A stretch of DNA of 64,000 nt from Collimonas silvisoli (lineage in GTDB: Bacteria > Pseudomonadota > Gammaproteobacteria > Burkholderiales > Burkholderiaceae_D), in the NCBI RefSeq assembly GCF_018305005.1, contig NZ_JAGQEG010000005.1:26159-90158 (forward strand). Direction: 5' to 3'. Shown here piece by piece: positions 1 through 7,645 of the stretch. How positions within the stretch are numbered: the first letter of the stretch is position 1; each line of letters begins with the position of its first letter. The notes below the pieces were generated by a model. It was not told the DNA's origin. It was given only the letters and a program-made list of their open reading frames with translations, and did not search any database. Made by a program: the position numbers and the translations under genes.

Positions 1-1
1 G

Positions 2-703
2 TTCGGCGGCGGCAACACCAGCGGCCCGCTGGAGCGCGCCGCCTGCCTGACCGCTCGTGGCCATAAGTGCGATTTCGAGGTCGAGACCTTCGTCGCGCAA
101 TCCGTCACCGGCCATATCACCCATACCCTCGGGACCGCGAACAACGGTAAAGGCTGCAGCGAAGACGGCACCGGCCGGGGCGTACCCATCATCAGCGCCG
201 CCTACGCTGGCAACACCTCGGTCGCCTGGGCGCAGAACACCCGTGGCGAGCTGCGGCTCGAATCCGGCCACGGCCAGCTCACCGGCACGCTGATGTCCTC
301 CGGCAAGGCCGGCTACGGCATTCCCGCAGTCGCCAGTGTGGCCATCCGCGGGCGTAACCACGGCACCATCGCCGAGTTGGGCGGAGACCTCTCGCCCACC
401 CTGCGTGCCAGCAGCGGCGGCGGCGACAAGGGCCACGTCCTCATGCCGAGTATGGAAGCGCATTTCCAGTACAGCCCCGCGCCACCACGCGAAGACGGTC
501 AGCCCGACTGCTCAACCTGGCGCGTGCGCCGGCTCATGCCGGTGGAATGCGAGCGTCTGCAAGGCATGCCTGACAACTGGACCCTGGTGCCATACCGCGG
601 CAAGCCCGCGGCGGACGCACCGCGCTACAAGGCCATCGGTAATTCCATGGCTGTGCCCTGCGTGGCATGGCTGGGCAAGCGCCTGCTGCAAGCGCTGGCA
701 TGA
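2..703 (+). CDS. C5-cytosine DNA methyltransferase, C-terminal part (cut by window edge)
   Basis: Only the last 233 residues are in the window; the reading frame is open from base 2 and the start lies to the left. The C-terminus has the typical end of a Dcm-type enzyme: RRLMPVECERLQGMPDNW followed by a KAIGNSMAVPCVAWLG stretch, which corresponds to conserved motifs IX-X region and the final helix that packs on the catalytic domain. A glycine-rich FGGGNT segment at the start of the visible part belongs to the variable target-recognition region. Such enzymes methylate cytosine C5 and are common, often without a partner nuclease, on ICEs and prophages, where they shield incoming DNA from restriction. 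The catalytic PC motif is outside the window, so activity cannot be judged. Confidence 0.85.
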   Translation, partial: FGGGNTSGPLERAACLTARGHKCDFEVETFVAQSVTGHITHTLGTANNGKGCSEDGTGRGVPIISAAYAGNTSVAWAQNTRGELRLESGHGQLTGTLMSSGKAGYGIPAVASVAIRGRNHGTIAELGGDLSPTLRASSGGGDKGHVLMPSMEAHFQYSPAPPREDGQPDCSTWRVRRLMPVECERLQGMPDNWTLVPYRGKPAADAPRYKAIGNSMAVPCVAWLGKRLLQALA

Positions 704-931
704 CCCTGGCGGTAGGCCGAAACCTCCCAATAAGCGCCCTCGTACCGAGCACATCACGCACGCCCCGAACTCAACCGGTACGAGCACCGCGAACATCGAG
801 CAATACCCCGCCTAAACCCTGCTGCCGCGGTGCGTGTCCTATCGCGTAACGGAACGTCAATCCGGGGACCACCCGCATCCGATTGTTGCAGGACGCTCGG
901 TCCGCGCGGGTTGATCCTCGCGCGGTGTGTA

Positions 932-993
932 GCCGGCTTTGTCGGCGCCATGCCAGCAGCCAGGGTTTCCAGGCTGCCGCGGGTACTCCCGCG
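932..993 (+). ncRNA. radC-type RNA motif, copy 1
   Basis: Three consecutive hairpins: P1 932-937 with 941-946, P2 956-961 (GCAGCC) with 972-977 (GGCTGC), and P3 978-983 (CGCGGG) with 988-993 (CCCGCG). The linker before P2 reads catgcca. The layout matches the copies at 2982, 4468, 7464 and 33701, but P2 is GC instead of the usual TA at one pair, so both sides changed together. It lies 124 bases before the gene at 1118. From memory, Rfam's radC motif is a cis-acting RNA in leaders of radC, methyltransferase and antirestriction genes of mobile elements. I see nothing else in 704-1117. Confidence 0.65.
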
Positions 994-1117
994 CGACCCG
1001 CCAGTCCGCACCGCATCGCCAGCGGACGAGCGTCTTCACGACGCCGATGCGTTTGTCTTCCACCTGGGCATGTCCACGTCCTTCGAAACATATCCCTTCC
1101 TTCAACCGGAGAAATCC

Positions 1118-1369
1118 ATGACACATGCGACTCCATCACTCCCGTCTCGCGATCAACAGGTCCGGGGCGAGTCCATTGGCTATCTGGCCTTGAACTACAT
1201 GGACAAGCGCTTACCCCTACAGATTTGTAGGAGTTCTGCCGGCTATTACATCGGCACCGCCGATGAGGATGGACCGGTGTCGCGCGAATCCATCGAGTAC
1301 TTCCCGACGCGGCGCACCGCCGGCCTCGCCCTGGACACAGGGTGCTGGCAGCAGCGTCCCCATCCTTGA
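1118..1369 (+). CDS. Small conserved-type ICE protein, 83 aa
   Basis: An 83-residue soluble protein with no signal peptide or membrane segment. I chose the ATG at 1118 because a GGAG ribosome binding site lies just before it, whereas longer forms of this frame have none and run through the structured RNA leader. The C-terminal half carries a RESIEYFPTRRTAGLALDTG segment that looks like a short single-domain fold. The next gene starts 25 bases downstream, so the two are probably cotranscribed from the radC-motif leader at 932. I do not recognise the family; position in the maintenance region of a PFGI-1-like ICE suggests a small accessory or regulatory role, but that is inference. Confidence 0.6.
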   Translation: MTHATPSLPSRDQQVRGESIGYLALNYMDKRLPLQICRSSAGYYIGTADEDGPVSRESIEYFPTRRTAGLALDTGCWQQRPHP

Positions 1370-1394
1370 TATCTCACCCATCTGGAGAAATGTC

Positions 1395-1790
1395 ATGACG
1401 CATTCTTTGCCGCAAGAAATCATCGACGAGATCGACGCAGAACTCCGCCACGCAGAGCAAGCACCGGACGCCTTCTTCGAGGCATGGAAACGCGGCGTGA
1501 TGATCGCCGGAGCCCAATGGTTCGGTGACGGCACTCGCGAGGGGCTGCAGCGCGCCGCCGACAAATGGGATCTGCGCCCCAACATGCCGATGTTCCAAAA
1601 ATCCCTCGGCGTACTCAGTGGCGGCGAGCGGATTTTCCTCGCTGCAATGGCGAGTTTCTACAACGCCCACGACGGCGATGCCTTACTCCGGCGCTACGGC
1701 TTCGAAGGACTATCCGACTTAGGAAACGGCCTCGATCTGGGGCGTCGCCAGGTCATCGCCGACCTGATCCTGCATTACCACGGCTGGTAA
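1395..1790 (+). CDS. Hypothetical ICE protein, 131 aa
   Basis: A 131-residue soluble protein, mostly predicted helix, starting MTHSLPQEIIDEIDAELRHA. The ATG at 1395 is preceded by TCTGGAGAAA, the same CATCTGGAG context seen before several other genes of this element. The C-terminal part contains LSGGERIFLAAMASFYN and ends with DLILHYHGW; the LSGGE string recalls an ABC signature but no Walker motifs are present, so I do not read it as an ATPase. It follows the 83-residue gene by 25 bases. Function unknown. Confidence 0.7.
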   Translation: MTHSLPQEIIDEIDAELRHAEQAPDAFFEAWKRGVMIAGAQWFGDGTREGLQRAADKWDLRPNMPMFQKSLGVLSGGERIFLAAMASFYNAHDGDALLRRYGFEGLSDLGNGLDLGRRQVIADLILHYHGW

Positions 1791-1906
1791 CAGTCGATCC
1801 TTCTCGCAACCCGATGCGGTCGCTCCCAGCAGGGTCCTCATCTTCGACCGGATGCACCGTTGCTGGAAAGTCTCCCGCTGCTTGCGGAATGGCGCCTTGT
1901 CTCTTG

Positions 1907-1927
1907 AGCCCCTACGGGGGCTTCTTT
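1907..1927 (+). terminator. Hairpin terminator candidate
   Basis: AGCCCC (1907-1912) pairs with GGGGCT (1917-1922) around a TACG tetraloop, followed by a weak T-rich tail. It sits between the gene ending at 1790 and the methyltransferase starting at 2007, so it would separate the two units. Confidence 0.45.
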
Positions 1928-2006
1928 GGCTTGGCTAAACAACAATCCGGTGATCGGGCAATCCCCCTTTCTACCGGACTTGGCGCAGGCCTTGCGGAGG
2001 TGGGCA

Positions 2007-2762
2007 ATGACTGAGCTAGCCCTCATGCATGGCGACTGCATGACGCTCCTAAAATCCGTGCCCGATGCTTCGGTGCAGCTAATTCTGGCCGATCTTCCGT
2101 ATGGCACCACGCGCAATAAGTGGGACAGCGTTTTGCCTCTTCCTGAGTTGTGGCCGCACTACTTGCGCATCTGCACGGGGGCCATTGTTCTCACCGCTCA
2201 GACACCCTTTGACAAGGTTCTTGGGTGCTCAAATCTAAAAATGCTCCGCTATGAGTGGATTTGGGAGAAGACCAGCGCCACGGGTCATATGAACGCGCGG
2301 CGAGCACCAATGAAGGCACATGAAAACGTATTGGTCTTTTATCGATCGATGCCGACCTATAACCCGATCAAGACATTCGGACATACAAGGAAGTCCGCCA
2401 CTGCTGATCGCACGAGGCATCAGAGCAGCAACTACGGTCGCCAGGCCGGAACCAGCTCCTACGACTCAACTGAGCGCTTCCCACGCAGCGTCCTTCGCTT
2501 TGCAAGTGATAAGCAACGTGAATCAATCCACCCCACGCAGAAGCCGGTGGCGTTGATGGAGTACTTCGTAAAGACCTATTCAAATCCCGGTGACACTGTA
2601 TTGGACAACTGCATGGGAAGCGGATCGACAGGCGTTGCCTGCGTACGCACTGAACGTTCCTTCGTCGGCATTGAACGTGATTGCGAAATGTTCACCAGGG
2701 CGAGGGAGCGAATCCTGCGCGTCCAGGCAGAGACCATCGCCAAAACCATGGAGCCCACCTAA
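2007..2762 (+). CDS. Site-specific DNA methyltransferase, beta class (adenine N6 or cytosine N4)
   Basis: A 251-residue amino-methyltransferase. The catalytic motif IV is DLPY at residues 29-32 (ADLPYGTT), and the SAM-binding motif appears late as NCMGSGSTGVAC near residue 205; this order, catalytic before SAM site, defines the beta class. A typical linker QRESIHPTQKPVALMEYF leads into the SAM domain. I chose the ATG at 2007, which has a GCGGAGG ribosome binding site, over the upstream in-frame start at 1926. No restriction endonuclease gene adjoins it, so it is probably an orphan enzyme protecting the element from host restriction or altering regulation. Base composition looks lower in GC than its neighbours, consistent with separate acquisition. 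Confidence 0.9.
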   Translation: MTELALMHGDCMTLLKSVPDASVQLILADLPYGTTRNKWDSVLPLPELWPHYLRICTGAIVLTAQTPFDKVLGCSNLKMLRYEWIWEKTSATGHMNARRAPMKAHENVLVFYRSMPTYNPIKTFGHTRKSATADRTRHQSSNYGRQAGTSSYDSTERFPRSVLRFASDKQRESIHPTQKPVALMEYFVKTYSNPGDTVLDNCMGSGSTGVACVRTERSFVGIERDCEMFTRARERILRVQAETIAKTMEPT

Positions 2763-2871
2763 TGGCCCGCGACTTCAGAACCAACCTATCCGCCAAGCGC
2801 GGGGAGGTGGGCGAGTAATGGATGTCGAGCTGACGGCCGCCTGGTATCAACAACGCAATAACGCCACCTTA

Positions 2872-2897
2872 GACGCTCCTTCGGGAGCGTCATTTAT
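2872..2897 (+). terminator. Rho-independent-type terminator after the methyltransferase
   Basis: Perfect 8-bp stem GACGCTCC (2872-2879) with GGAGCGTC (2884-2891), TTCG tetraloop, then ATTTATTT. It closes the methyltransferase unit. Confidence 0.75.
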
Positions 2898-2981
2898 TTC
2901 CGCATCGGAATTCGGACGTTCATCGATACGCATTTCAACCGGAAAGCGCGGTCGACATACGTCACGCTGCGGTTATGTCTT

Positions 2982-3047
2982 GCTGGCGTAGCCAGCTGCA
3001 TGCCCAGGTAGCCGAGACCTTCGAGGCTACGGCGCGATGTATCGCGC
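2982..3047 (+). ncRNA. radC-type RNA motif, copy 2
   Basis: P1 GCTGGC (2982-2987) pairs with GCCAGC (2991-2996); P2 GTAGCC (3008-3013) with GGCTAC (3025-3030); P3 GCGCGA (3032-3037) with TCGCGC (3042-3047) over a 4-base loop. P1 and P3 differ in sequence from the other copies but remain fully paired. It lies about 100 bases before the start at 3146, with the nested leader hairpin in between. 2763-2981 otherwise holds only the terminator above. Confidence 0.7.
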
Positions 3048-3087
3048 TGGTTTTCTCTTCTTGGTGCCATTCGCACCGCTCACCCAC

Positions 3088-3122
3088 AAGGGACGTCCTC
3101 CCTTGTGGGCCGGGACTCCCTT
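3088..3122 (+). promoter_or_regulatory. Nested GC-rich leader hairpin (type L), copy 1
   Basis: Outer stem AAGGGA (3088-3093) with TCCCTT (3117-3122), continued by GTCC with GGAC, and an inner CCC/GGG hairpin. It ends shortly before the TTTTCAGGAG ribosome binding site of the 3146 gene. The same arrangement with different bases precedes seven other genes (see 4615, 5672, 7646, 9969, 10367, 10759, 33844). Confidence 0.6.
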
Positions 3123-3145
3123 GGTACTTTTCAGGAGTTTCCCCG

Positions 3146-3946
3146 ATGAATCATCAAGCCATCCGCGACCAACTGCCCCAGTTGGTGGCAGGTCATGTCC
3201 CGAGCAACACCCGTCGTTTCAAGTTTCGCATCTTCGACGGCAAACGGCAGGAGTCCCAACTGGGCTTCCACGTTGATCCCCAAGCGTTCTCGGGACGTGT
3301 AATCGCCAAGACCGACGAAGCCATCGTCGTCAAGACCGGACGCACCGAGTTCGCGGTTCTGGATCGCCACCTGACGACACCGGAGCCCGACGAAGGTGCC
3401 AACGTGCATGTCCAACCTTATGTGCGGCGCCGTTTCGACGGCCAGCGCGCCGATACACCTGAAGAACAAACCGAGTACACCGCCAACGGCACCCCGTATG
3501 TCGTCAAGCGGATGATTCTCGGCTCCGCGCCTGCGAAGCTGCCGGTTCCCGAACCACGCTGCCCGGAACTGCAGGACCTCATCCGTCAACTGGAGACGCT
3601 GCCGGCCCCCGACGGCATCCGGTGTATCACCCACCTGCTCGTAGACGCAGGCGCCCGGGACTTCGCCCTGGTCGATCCCCTGTCGAAAGACATCATCGCG
3701 ACGCCACCGACGATCAGTTTCACCGTCGCCACCGCCAAGTTCACCGGAAGAGTGAGCGTGCTCTACGAGCGCGCCGGCGATTCCTATGTCCTAGCGCTAC
3801 ACCAGGGCGACGTGCTGATCGAGCGGGTCGATTCGGTGTTCTTCGACTCACTCGGCGACACCCTCGCGCGTCTGATCGACGATGGCGAGTGGCGCCGCAT
3901 CCACATCGACGTACTGCCGCGTGGACGCAAGCCGACCCGGCACTGA
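3146..3946 (+). CDS. ICE-conserved hypothetical protein, 266 aa
   Basis: A 266-residue soluble protein with no membrane segment or signal. The ATG at 3146 follows TCAGGAG; the longer frame would read through the RNA motif. The N-terminal half is rich in beta strands (FKFRIFDGKRQESQLGFHVD, VVKTGRTEFAVLDRHL), and the C-terminus ends in a basic tail (PRGRKPTRH). I do not recognise a named domain. It is followed by a strong terminator and then by a DUF3085-like gene, the usual kind of neighbourhood in the maintenance block of clc/PFGI-type elements. A nucleic-acid-related role is possible but not shown. Confidence 0.75.
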   Translation: MNHQAIRDQLPQLVAGHVPSNTRRFKFRIFDGKRQESQLGFHVDPQAFSGRVIAKTDEAIVVKTGRTEFAVLDRHLTTPEPDEGANVHVQPYVRRRFDGQRADTPEEQTEYTANGTPYVVKRMILGSAPAKLPVPEPRCPELQDLIRQLETLPAPDGIRCITHLLVDAGARDFALVDPLSKDIIATPPTISFTVATAKFTGRVSVLYERAGDSYVLALHQGDVLIERVDSVFFDSLGDTLARLIDDGEWRRIHIDVLPRGRKPTRH

Positions 3947-3973
3947 GCATCGGACTCCGCACTAACCCCACCC

Positions 3974-4006
3974 GCTTCTCGCCACTTCGGCGAGAAGCGC
4001 TTTTTT
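3974..4006 (+). terminator. Strong intrinsic terminator
   Basis: Perfect 10-bp stem GCTTCTCGCC (3974-3983) with GGCGAGAAGC (3989-3998), 5-base loop, then GC and six T residues. The next gene starts at 4023 with CAGGAG just after the T-run, so either read-through feeds it or the hairpin doubles as a leader. Confidence 0.85.
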
Positions 4007-4022
4007 CCCCAGGAGACATTCC

Positions 4023-4373
4023 ATGTTGATCTTCAAAGGCGCGGATCTGCGCCCGGTACTGCAAGAGGCCGTCGCCGGCCATGGCCGCGTCATTCTCGTC
4101 AAGGACCAGGGTGTCTACTTCCTGGCCGAGTTGGGCGAGCGCACCGACGAGGGCCGCCAGAAACGACTGGCCTATGCGGTTGGTTGCGACCCGGACGTCG
4201 ATCCCTTCGACGATTGGTGGGCACGGGCTCGCGCGGAACTTGGTGGCGACGACTTTGCCGAGTTCATCAACCCACAGGAGGATGTATTAGCACGCATCCT
4301 CGATAGCGAGGACGATCTCCAGCTCTCCGCCACCGCGACCCACCTCTCGTTCGAAGCGGTGCCATCCAAATAG
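4023..4373 (+). CDS. DUF3085-like protein, 116 aa
   Basis: A 116-residue acidic soluble protein. The N-terminal pattern, LIFKGADLRPVLQEAVA then a short strand and DQGVYFLAELG, resembles the DUF3085 family found on plasmids and ICEs; this assignment is from memory of the pattern. The ribosome binding site CCAGGAG sits 8 bases before the ATG at 4023. It is only 16 bases past the terminator T-run. Function is unknown; the family is repeatedly found near element maintenance genes. Confidence 0.7.
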   Translation: MLIFKGADLRPVLQEAVAGHGRVILVKDQGVYFLAELGERTDEGRQKRLAYAVGCDPDVDPFDDWWARARAELGGDDFAEFINPQEDVLARILDSEDDLQLSATATHLSFEAVPSK

Positions 4374-4467
4374 CGCAGGACCCAGCAGACTCGCCTAATA
4401 CGGGGGCACGCCGCGTCCGATTTCTTGCTGCTCCCTTGCTCTGCCACGCTAGGCTGAAATCATGTCC

Positions 4468-4536
4468 CGTCGACGAAGGTCGGCGACATGCCCAGGTAGC
4501 CCGGGTCATCAAGGCTACGGCACGGTTCCATCGTGC
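4468..4536 (+). ncRNA. radC-type RNA motif, copy 3
   Basis: P1 CGTCGAC (4468-4474) with GTCGGCG (4479-4485) including a GU pair; P2 GTAGCC (4496-4501) with GGCTAC (4513-4518); P3 GCACG (4520-4524) with CGTGC (4532-4536). After P3 comes CTGACCCAACCAGTTCGCTTCGG, cut here to say that a GTTCGC/GCGAAC stem follows; the same tail follows copy 5 upstream of radC. The downstream gene starts at 4681. I see nothing else in 4374-4680 apart from the leader at 4615. Confidence 0.7.
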
Positions 4537-4614
4537 TGACCCAACCAGTTCGCTTCGGCATCCAGCGCGAACGACCGTCTAGTTATCGACGGCGATGCCT
4601 GTTCCTCAACCCAC

Positions 4615-4657
4615 GCGGGGGTTCCACACCTCCCGTCCGGGTCGGGTGTGTCTCCGC
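4615..4657 (+). promoter_or_regulatory. Nested GC-rich leader hairpin (type L), copy 2
   Basis: Outer stem GCGGGG (4615-4620) with CTCCGC side (4652-4657, one GU), inner CACACC (4625-4630) with GGTGTG (4645-4650), followed by the AAGGAG ribosome binding site of the 4681 gene. Confidence 0.5.
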
Positions 4658-4680
4658 CTTATCACCTAAGGAGATTCACC

Positions 4681-5625
4681 ATGACCACCTCATCGAACGC
4701 CCAACCCAACGTCAAGGCCTTCTTCAACATCCATACCACAGGCATCGGCTTCCTCAAGCGCATCCGCGAGGTCAAGCCCAAAGGCAAAAAAAGCGATGCC
4801 TTCCTCGCGTGTTCAATCAGTGCGTTGAGTGGACCGGCCGATCAACCAGTCTATCGTTACTTCGACGTGCGCGTGTCCGGTGCGAAAGCGCAGGATCTCG
4901 TCCGCAGCTACATGCGGGATGTCGAGGCGGGCCGTACCGTGCTGATCGATTTCCGACTGGGTGACCTCTGGCCGGACCTCTTCGTACGCACGACGGGCGA
5001 ACATGCCGGTGAGACCGCTGTCAACTTGAAGGGTCGATTGTTGAAAGCCAGCGTGCTCGATGTGTCGGTGCTTCAGCAAATGGTCCACCACCGACTCATC
5101 ACCCACGGCATCGGCTATATCAAGCGCATCTTCCCGGGGCGTGGCAATACCTCTCTGCGCCGCTGCTCCATCGCCGCCCTCAACGGCCCGACCGACGAAG
5201 CGGAGTACCGGTACTTCGATGTCAACGTCACCGATCCCTTGGTGGCCGCGCTACTCGACCAGTATGCCGACGACATCCGGGCCAAGCGCAAGGTGTTGAT
5301 CAGCTTTCAGCTGGAGGACATGCAAACCGACTTCTTCACCCGTACCAAGGGCGAGGACGTAGGCGAACGGGTTCCCTTCATGAAGTCCACGCTGAGCAAC
5401 ATCGCTATGGTCAAGGTTGACGGCAACGAAGTCTATCGAGCGAAGCCGAAAGCGATCACCGAAGCAGTGGTTCAAGCTGCGCCGGTAACGGCATCGGAGC
5501 TGTCCGCTCCGGAGTCATCTGCTAGGCCCGACTCCTCCGCGACCTCACCCGAGGCTGAGGTGGATGAACGCTTAGCCGAAAACGACGTCCTTGCAGATGA
5601 GCCCGTCATGGCAATGGCTGGCTAG
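4681..5625 (+). CDS. STY4534/DUF3577-family ICE replication protein with two tandem domains
   Basis: A 314-residue protein. Residues about 8-135 (FFNIHTTGIGFLKRIREV ... RYFDVRVSG ... DLWPDLFVRTTGEHAGET) and about 139-255 (HGIGYIKRIF ... RYFDVNVTD ... DMQTDFFTRTKGEDVGER) are two copies of the same DUF3577 domain; the usual family member, as I remember it, has one copy and about 170 residues. The remaining C-terminus is an acidic, alanine- and serine-rich tail, likely disordered. NCBI names this family an ICE replication protein, and the fold has been likened to single-strand DNA binding proteins. The ATG at 4681 follows AAGGAG. A terminator follows directly at 5637. Confidence 0.85.
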   Translation: MTTSSNAQPNVKAFFNIHTTGIGFLKRIREVKPKGKKSDAFLACSISALSGPADQPVYRYFDVRVSGAKAQDLVRSYMRDVEAGRTVLIDFRLGDLWPDLFVRTTGEHAGETAVNLKGRLLKASVLDVSVLQQMVHHRLITHGIGYIKRIFPGRGNTSLRRCSIAALNGPTDEAEYRYFDVNVTDPLVAALLDQYADDIRAKRKVLISFQLEDMQTDFFTRTKGEDVGERVPFMKSTLSNIAMVKVDGNEVYRAKPKAITEAVVQAAPVTASELSAPESSARPDSSATSPEAEVDERLAENDVLADEPVMAMAG

Positions 5626-5636
5626 TTCTGCCCTCC

Positions 5637-5664
5637 GGCCCCGTCTCGCGCGGGGCCTTTTTTT
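5637..5664 (+). terminator. Intrinsic terminator
   Basis: GGCCCCG (5637-5643) pairs with CGGGGCC (5651-5657), then seven T residues. It ends the DUF3577 gene. Confidence 0.9.
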
Positions 5665-5671
5665 CTGCGAT

Positions 5672-5706
5672 CGCTCGCCGCTTGGCTTTGTCGCCAGCCG
5701 CGAGTG
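5672..5706 (+). promoter_or_regulatory. Nested leader hairpin (type L), copy 3
   Basis: Outer stem CGCTCGC (5672-5678) with GCGAGTG (5700-5706, one GU), inner TGGC (5683-5686) with GCCA (5693-5696). Then TTCATCTTCAGGAG leads into the start at 5733. The bases differ completely from other copies, yet the fold and its distance to the gene are kept. Confidence 0.6.
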
Positions 5707-5732
5707 TGCGCGTTCATCTTCAGGAGATTTCC

Positions 5733-6320
5733 ATGATCACCCTTTCTGGTCAATTAGCGATCAAGACTATCCACGGCCGCAACGGCGCCTTCAACGTCGG
5801 TCGCCTGGCAACATCCATCGGTGAGTTCGTCATCAAGAATGCCGAACTGGAGCAGTATCGCGAGGGGAAGTACGACGGCGATTTCGCCGTCGAGCGCATC
5901 TATCCGTACTCATACGCCACTGCGGGGCGCATGGTGATCGAAGTCCGGGCTCACTTGGCCGGTATGACGCTCTCGGGCGTCGATGGTCTGAGCAACGACG
6001 ACGCTTCGAAATTGGCGACGCAGGAGCCCGATCCCATCGATGAAGAGACGGTCCCGAACGAGAGGCCGCAGCCCGCTGTAACGACGGCAGCGAAATCCTC
6101 GTCGACCACGCCCGATACCCCAGCGGCGTCGCCTGGCATCGACACGGTACACAGCGCCGATGCCGAACTCTTCGGTCCGCTGTGGCCTCTTGGTGCCGTC
6201 GTCAAGCTCGACTCGACCGTCGATCGACTGACGCTGCGCCAGCAGTGCGTTCGCCTCAACGGCTTGGGGTACGAGTTTAAGCCGCTGACGCAAGAGTGGC
6301 TCCTGATCGCCACCCACTGA
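5733..6320 (+). CDS. DUF3275-family ICE protein
   Basis: A 195-residue protein whose first 85 residues (LAIKTIHGRNGAFNVGRLAT, IGEFVIKNAELEQYREGKY, FAVERIYPYSY) match my memory of DUF3275, a family seen beside STY4534 in PFGI-1-like elements. A serine/threonine/proline-rich linker of about 70 residues joins this to a small C-terminal module (LFGPLWPLGAVVKLDSTVDR ... LNGLGYEFKPLTQEWLL). The ATG at 5733 follows CAGGAGATTT. It probably works with the DUF3577 protein upstream in element replication or maintenance, which is inferred from gene order only. Confidence 0.8.
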   Translation: MITLSGQLAIKTIHGRNGAFNVGRLATSIGEFVIKNAELEQYREGKYDGDFAVERIYPYSYATAGRMVIEVRAHLAGMTLSGVDGLSNDDASKLATQEPDPIDEETVPNERPQPAVTTAAKSSSTTPDTPAASPGIDTVHSADAELFGPLWPLGAVVKLDSTVDRLTLRQQCVRLNGLGYEFKPLTQEWLLIATH

Positions 6321-6442
6321 TCCCATCGCCGTACGCGCGGCGCTCCGACACCCGTCGTTTTCATCCTAGGCCTCCGCTCGCATACGGTTCCGAACCACCG
6401 TATGCGCGATGCCATCTCTTTCAAAGAGAACGTTAACCACAG

Positions 6443-6479
6443 CGGACCTCGCCCATCACGGGCTGGGTCCGTTTTTTTT
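6443..6479 (+). terminator. Intrinsic terminator
   Basis: CGGACC (6443-6448) pairs with GGTCCG (6466-6471), with an inner GCCC/GGGC hairpin, then eight T residues (6472-6479). It isolates the upstream ICE block from the inserted gene at 6627. No gene is visible in 6321-6626. Confidence 0.85.
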
Positions 6480-6626
6480 GCTCGTCACCCATCTGCGGGG
6501 CAAGCGAAGATTGCGTTTCTGTCCATGTTCCGGACATTTGGCGCGGCGGCTACCGAGCGGCGCGTATGATTGCAGTGTTGTGGGTCAATTTTGTCAACTT
6601 ACGGCTACTCCGCCAGCGGGTACATC

Positions 6627-7289
6627 ATGGCTGCACATAACGTCATCGAATTCGACTTGCTCAACAACGCCAAGGATTCTCTTCGCCAGGCGGTCGAATT
6701 GCTTGCGACCGAATCTATCGGCTCCAAACACGCTCGCCTAAAGCATTCCATCACGGCTTCGGCGCACTGCATTGAGTTACTCCTCAAGGAGCGACTTCGC
6801 AGAATCCATCCCGCATTCGTCTGGGAAAACGTCGACAAGTATCCAAGCCTCGAAGCGCGAACGGTGACGGTCGACACCGCAATCGTCCGCCTCAAGTCGA
6901 TCGGTAACATGGCATTTACCCAAGACGATGAGCGCACGCTCAAGTCTCTGCGGAACACGCGGAATGCGATCGAGCACTACGAATGGCGGGCATCCGAAAA
7001 AGAAGCAAAGATCATCGTCGGCAAGGCACTGAGCTTCGCATTCGCCTTCGCACATGACGAACTGCAAAGTGACCTCGCTGAAGACTTCAAAGCCGACGAC
7101 ATTTGGCAAATGCTTCTGGACGAGCTCTACCAGTTCGCTCAGGCCCATGGGGCAAGACTGGAAGCTCGCATGCGCGCAAAGGGCGAGTACCCCCAATGCT
7201 GCGACGAATGTAGCGAACTTACGGTTCCCATGTGGGGCGGAAGTTGCCAACTCTGCGGCCATTGGCAGTCGGTTGATGACGGCACCTAA
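6627..7289 (+). CDS. HEPN-like protein with C-terminal zinc ribbon
   Basis: A 220-residue helical protein. Residues 109-118 read RNTRNAIEHY, giving an R-X4-H motif (R112, H117) of the kind used by HEPN ribonucleases. The C-terminus has four paired cysteines (CCDEC around 191-195 and CQLC at 207-210) that form a likely zinc ribbon. HEPN folds serve as the toxin part of defence and toxin-antitoxin systems. There is no obvious antitoxin or nucleotidyltransferase next to it, so it may be a stand-alone protein. The start is uncertain: no good ribosome binding site precedes 6627, and upstream in-frame starts exist. Its base composition and lack of the element's leader structures mark it as an insertion. 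Confidence 0.6.
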   Translation: MAAHNVIEFDLLNNAKDSLRQAVELLATESIGSKHARLKHSITASAHCIELLLKERLRRIHPAFVWENVDKYPSLEARTVTVDTAIVRLKSIGNMAFTQDDERTLKSLRNTRNAIEHYEWRASEKEAKIIVGKALSFAFAFAHDELQSDLAEDFKADDIWQMLLDELYQFAQAHGARLEARMRAKGEYPQCCDECSELTVPMWGGSCQLCGHWQSVDDGT

Positions 7290-7463
7290 CCCGTTCTTCG
7301 AGGCGATCCGTCTATAGCGATCCGCTTACGTTTCGAACGCGGGCTGCCAGCCTTCCCGAAAGTAGTCACGCCACTGACTTGGTTCACCGCAAACAGGGGC
7401 AAGCAACGGTGCGGTTTTCCGCTCACCTGCCAGCGCCCGTGCGCGCATGCTGCGCCCATGTCT

Positions 7464-7526
7464 GCCGGCGTTGCCGGCTACATGCCCAAGTAGCCGAGAC
7501 CTTCGAGGCTACGGTGCCTACGCACT
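7464..7526 (+). ncRNA. radC-type RNA motif, copy 4
   Basis: P1 GCCGGC (7464-7469) with GCCGGC (7473-7478); P2 GTAGCC (7490-7495) with GGCTAC (7507-7512), loop GAGACCTTCGA identical to copy 2; P3 GTGC (7514-7517) with GCAC (7522-7525). P3 here keeps pairing with different bases from other copies. It begins a 240-base leader before the gene at 7705. 7290-7463 shows nothing. Confidence 0.7.
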
Positions 7527-7645
7527 GGTCGCGCTCTTCCCTCAACGTTTATCACCTACTGCGCAAGGCTCCGTCACGCGCCTGTCTCCGCAAGACTCAG
7601 GAAGACGGAGGCATTGCTCCGTATCAATCATCACATCAACCCACA

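Noticed and set aside
1395..1790. Possible ABC ATPase because of an LSGGE string
   Set aside because: There is no Walker A or B motif and the protein is only 131 residues long.
2762..2991. Short frames after the methyltransferase, including a 57-codon frame from 2818
   Set aside because: They run through the clear terminator hairpin at 2872 and into the RNA motif; composition is unlike coding sequence.
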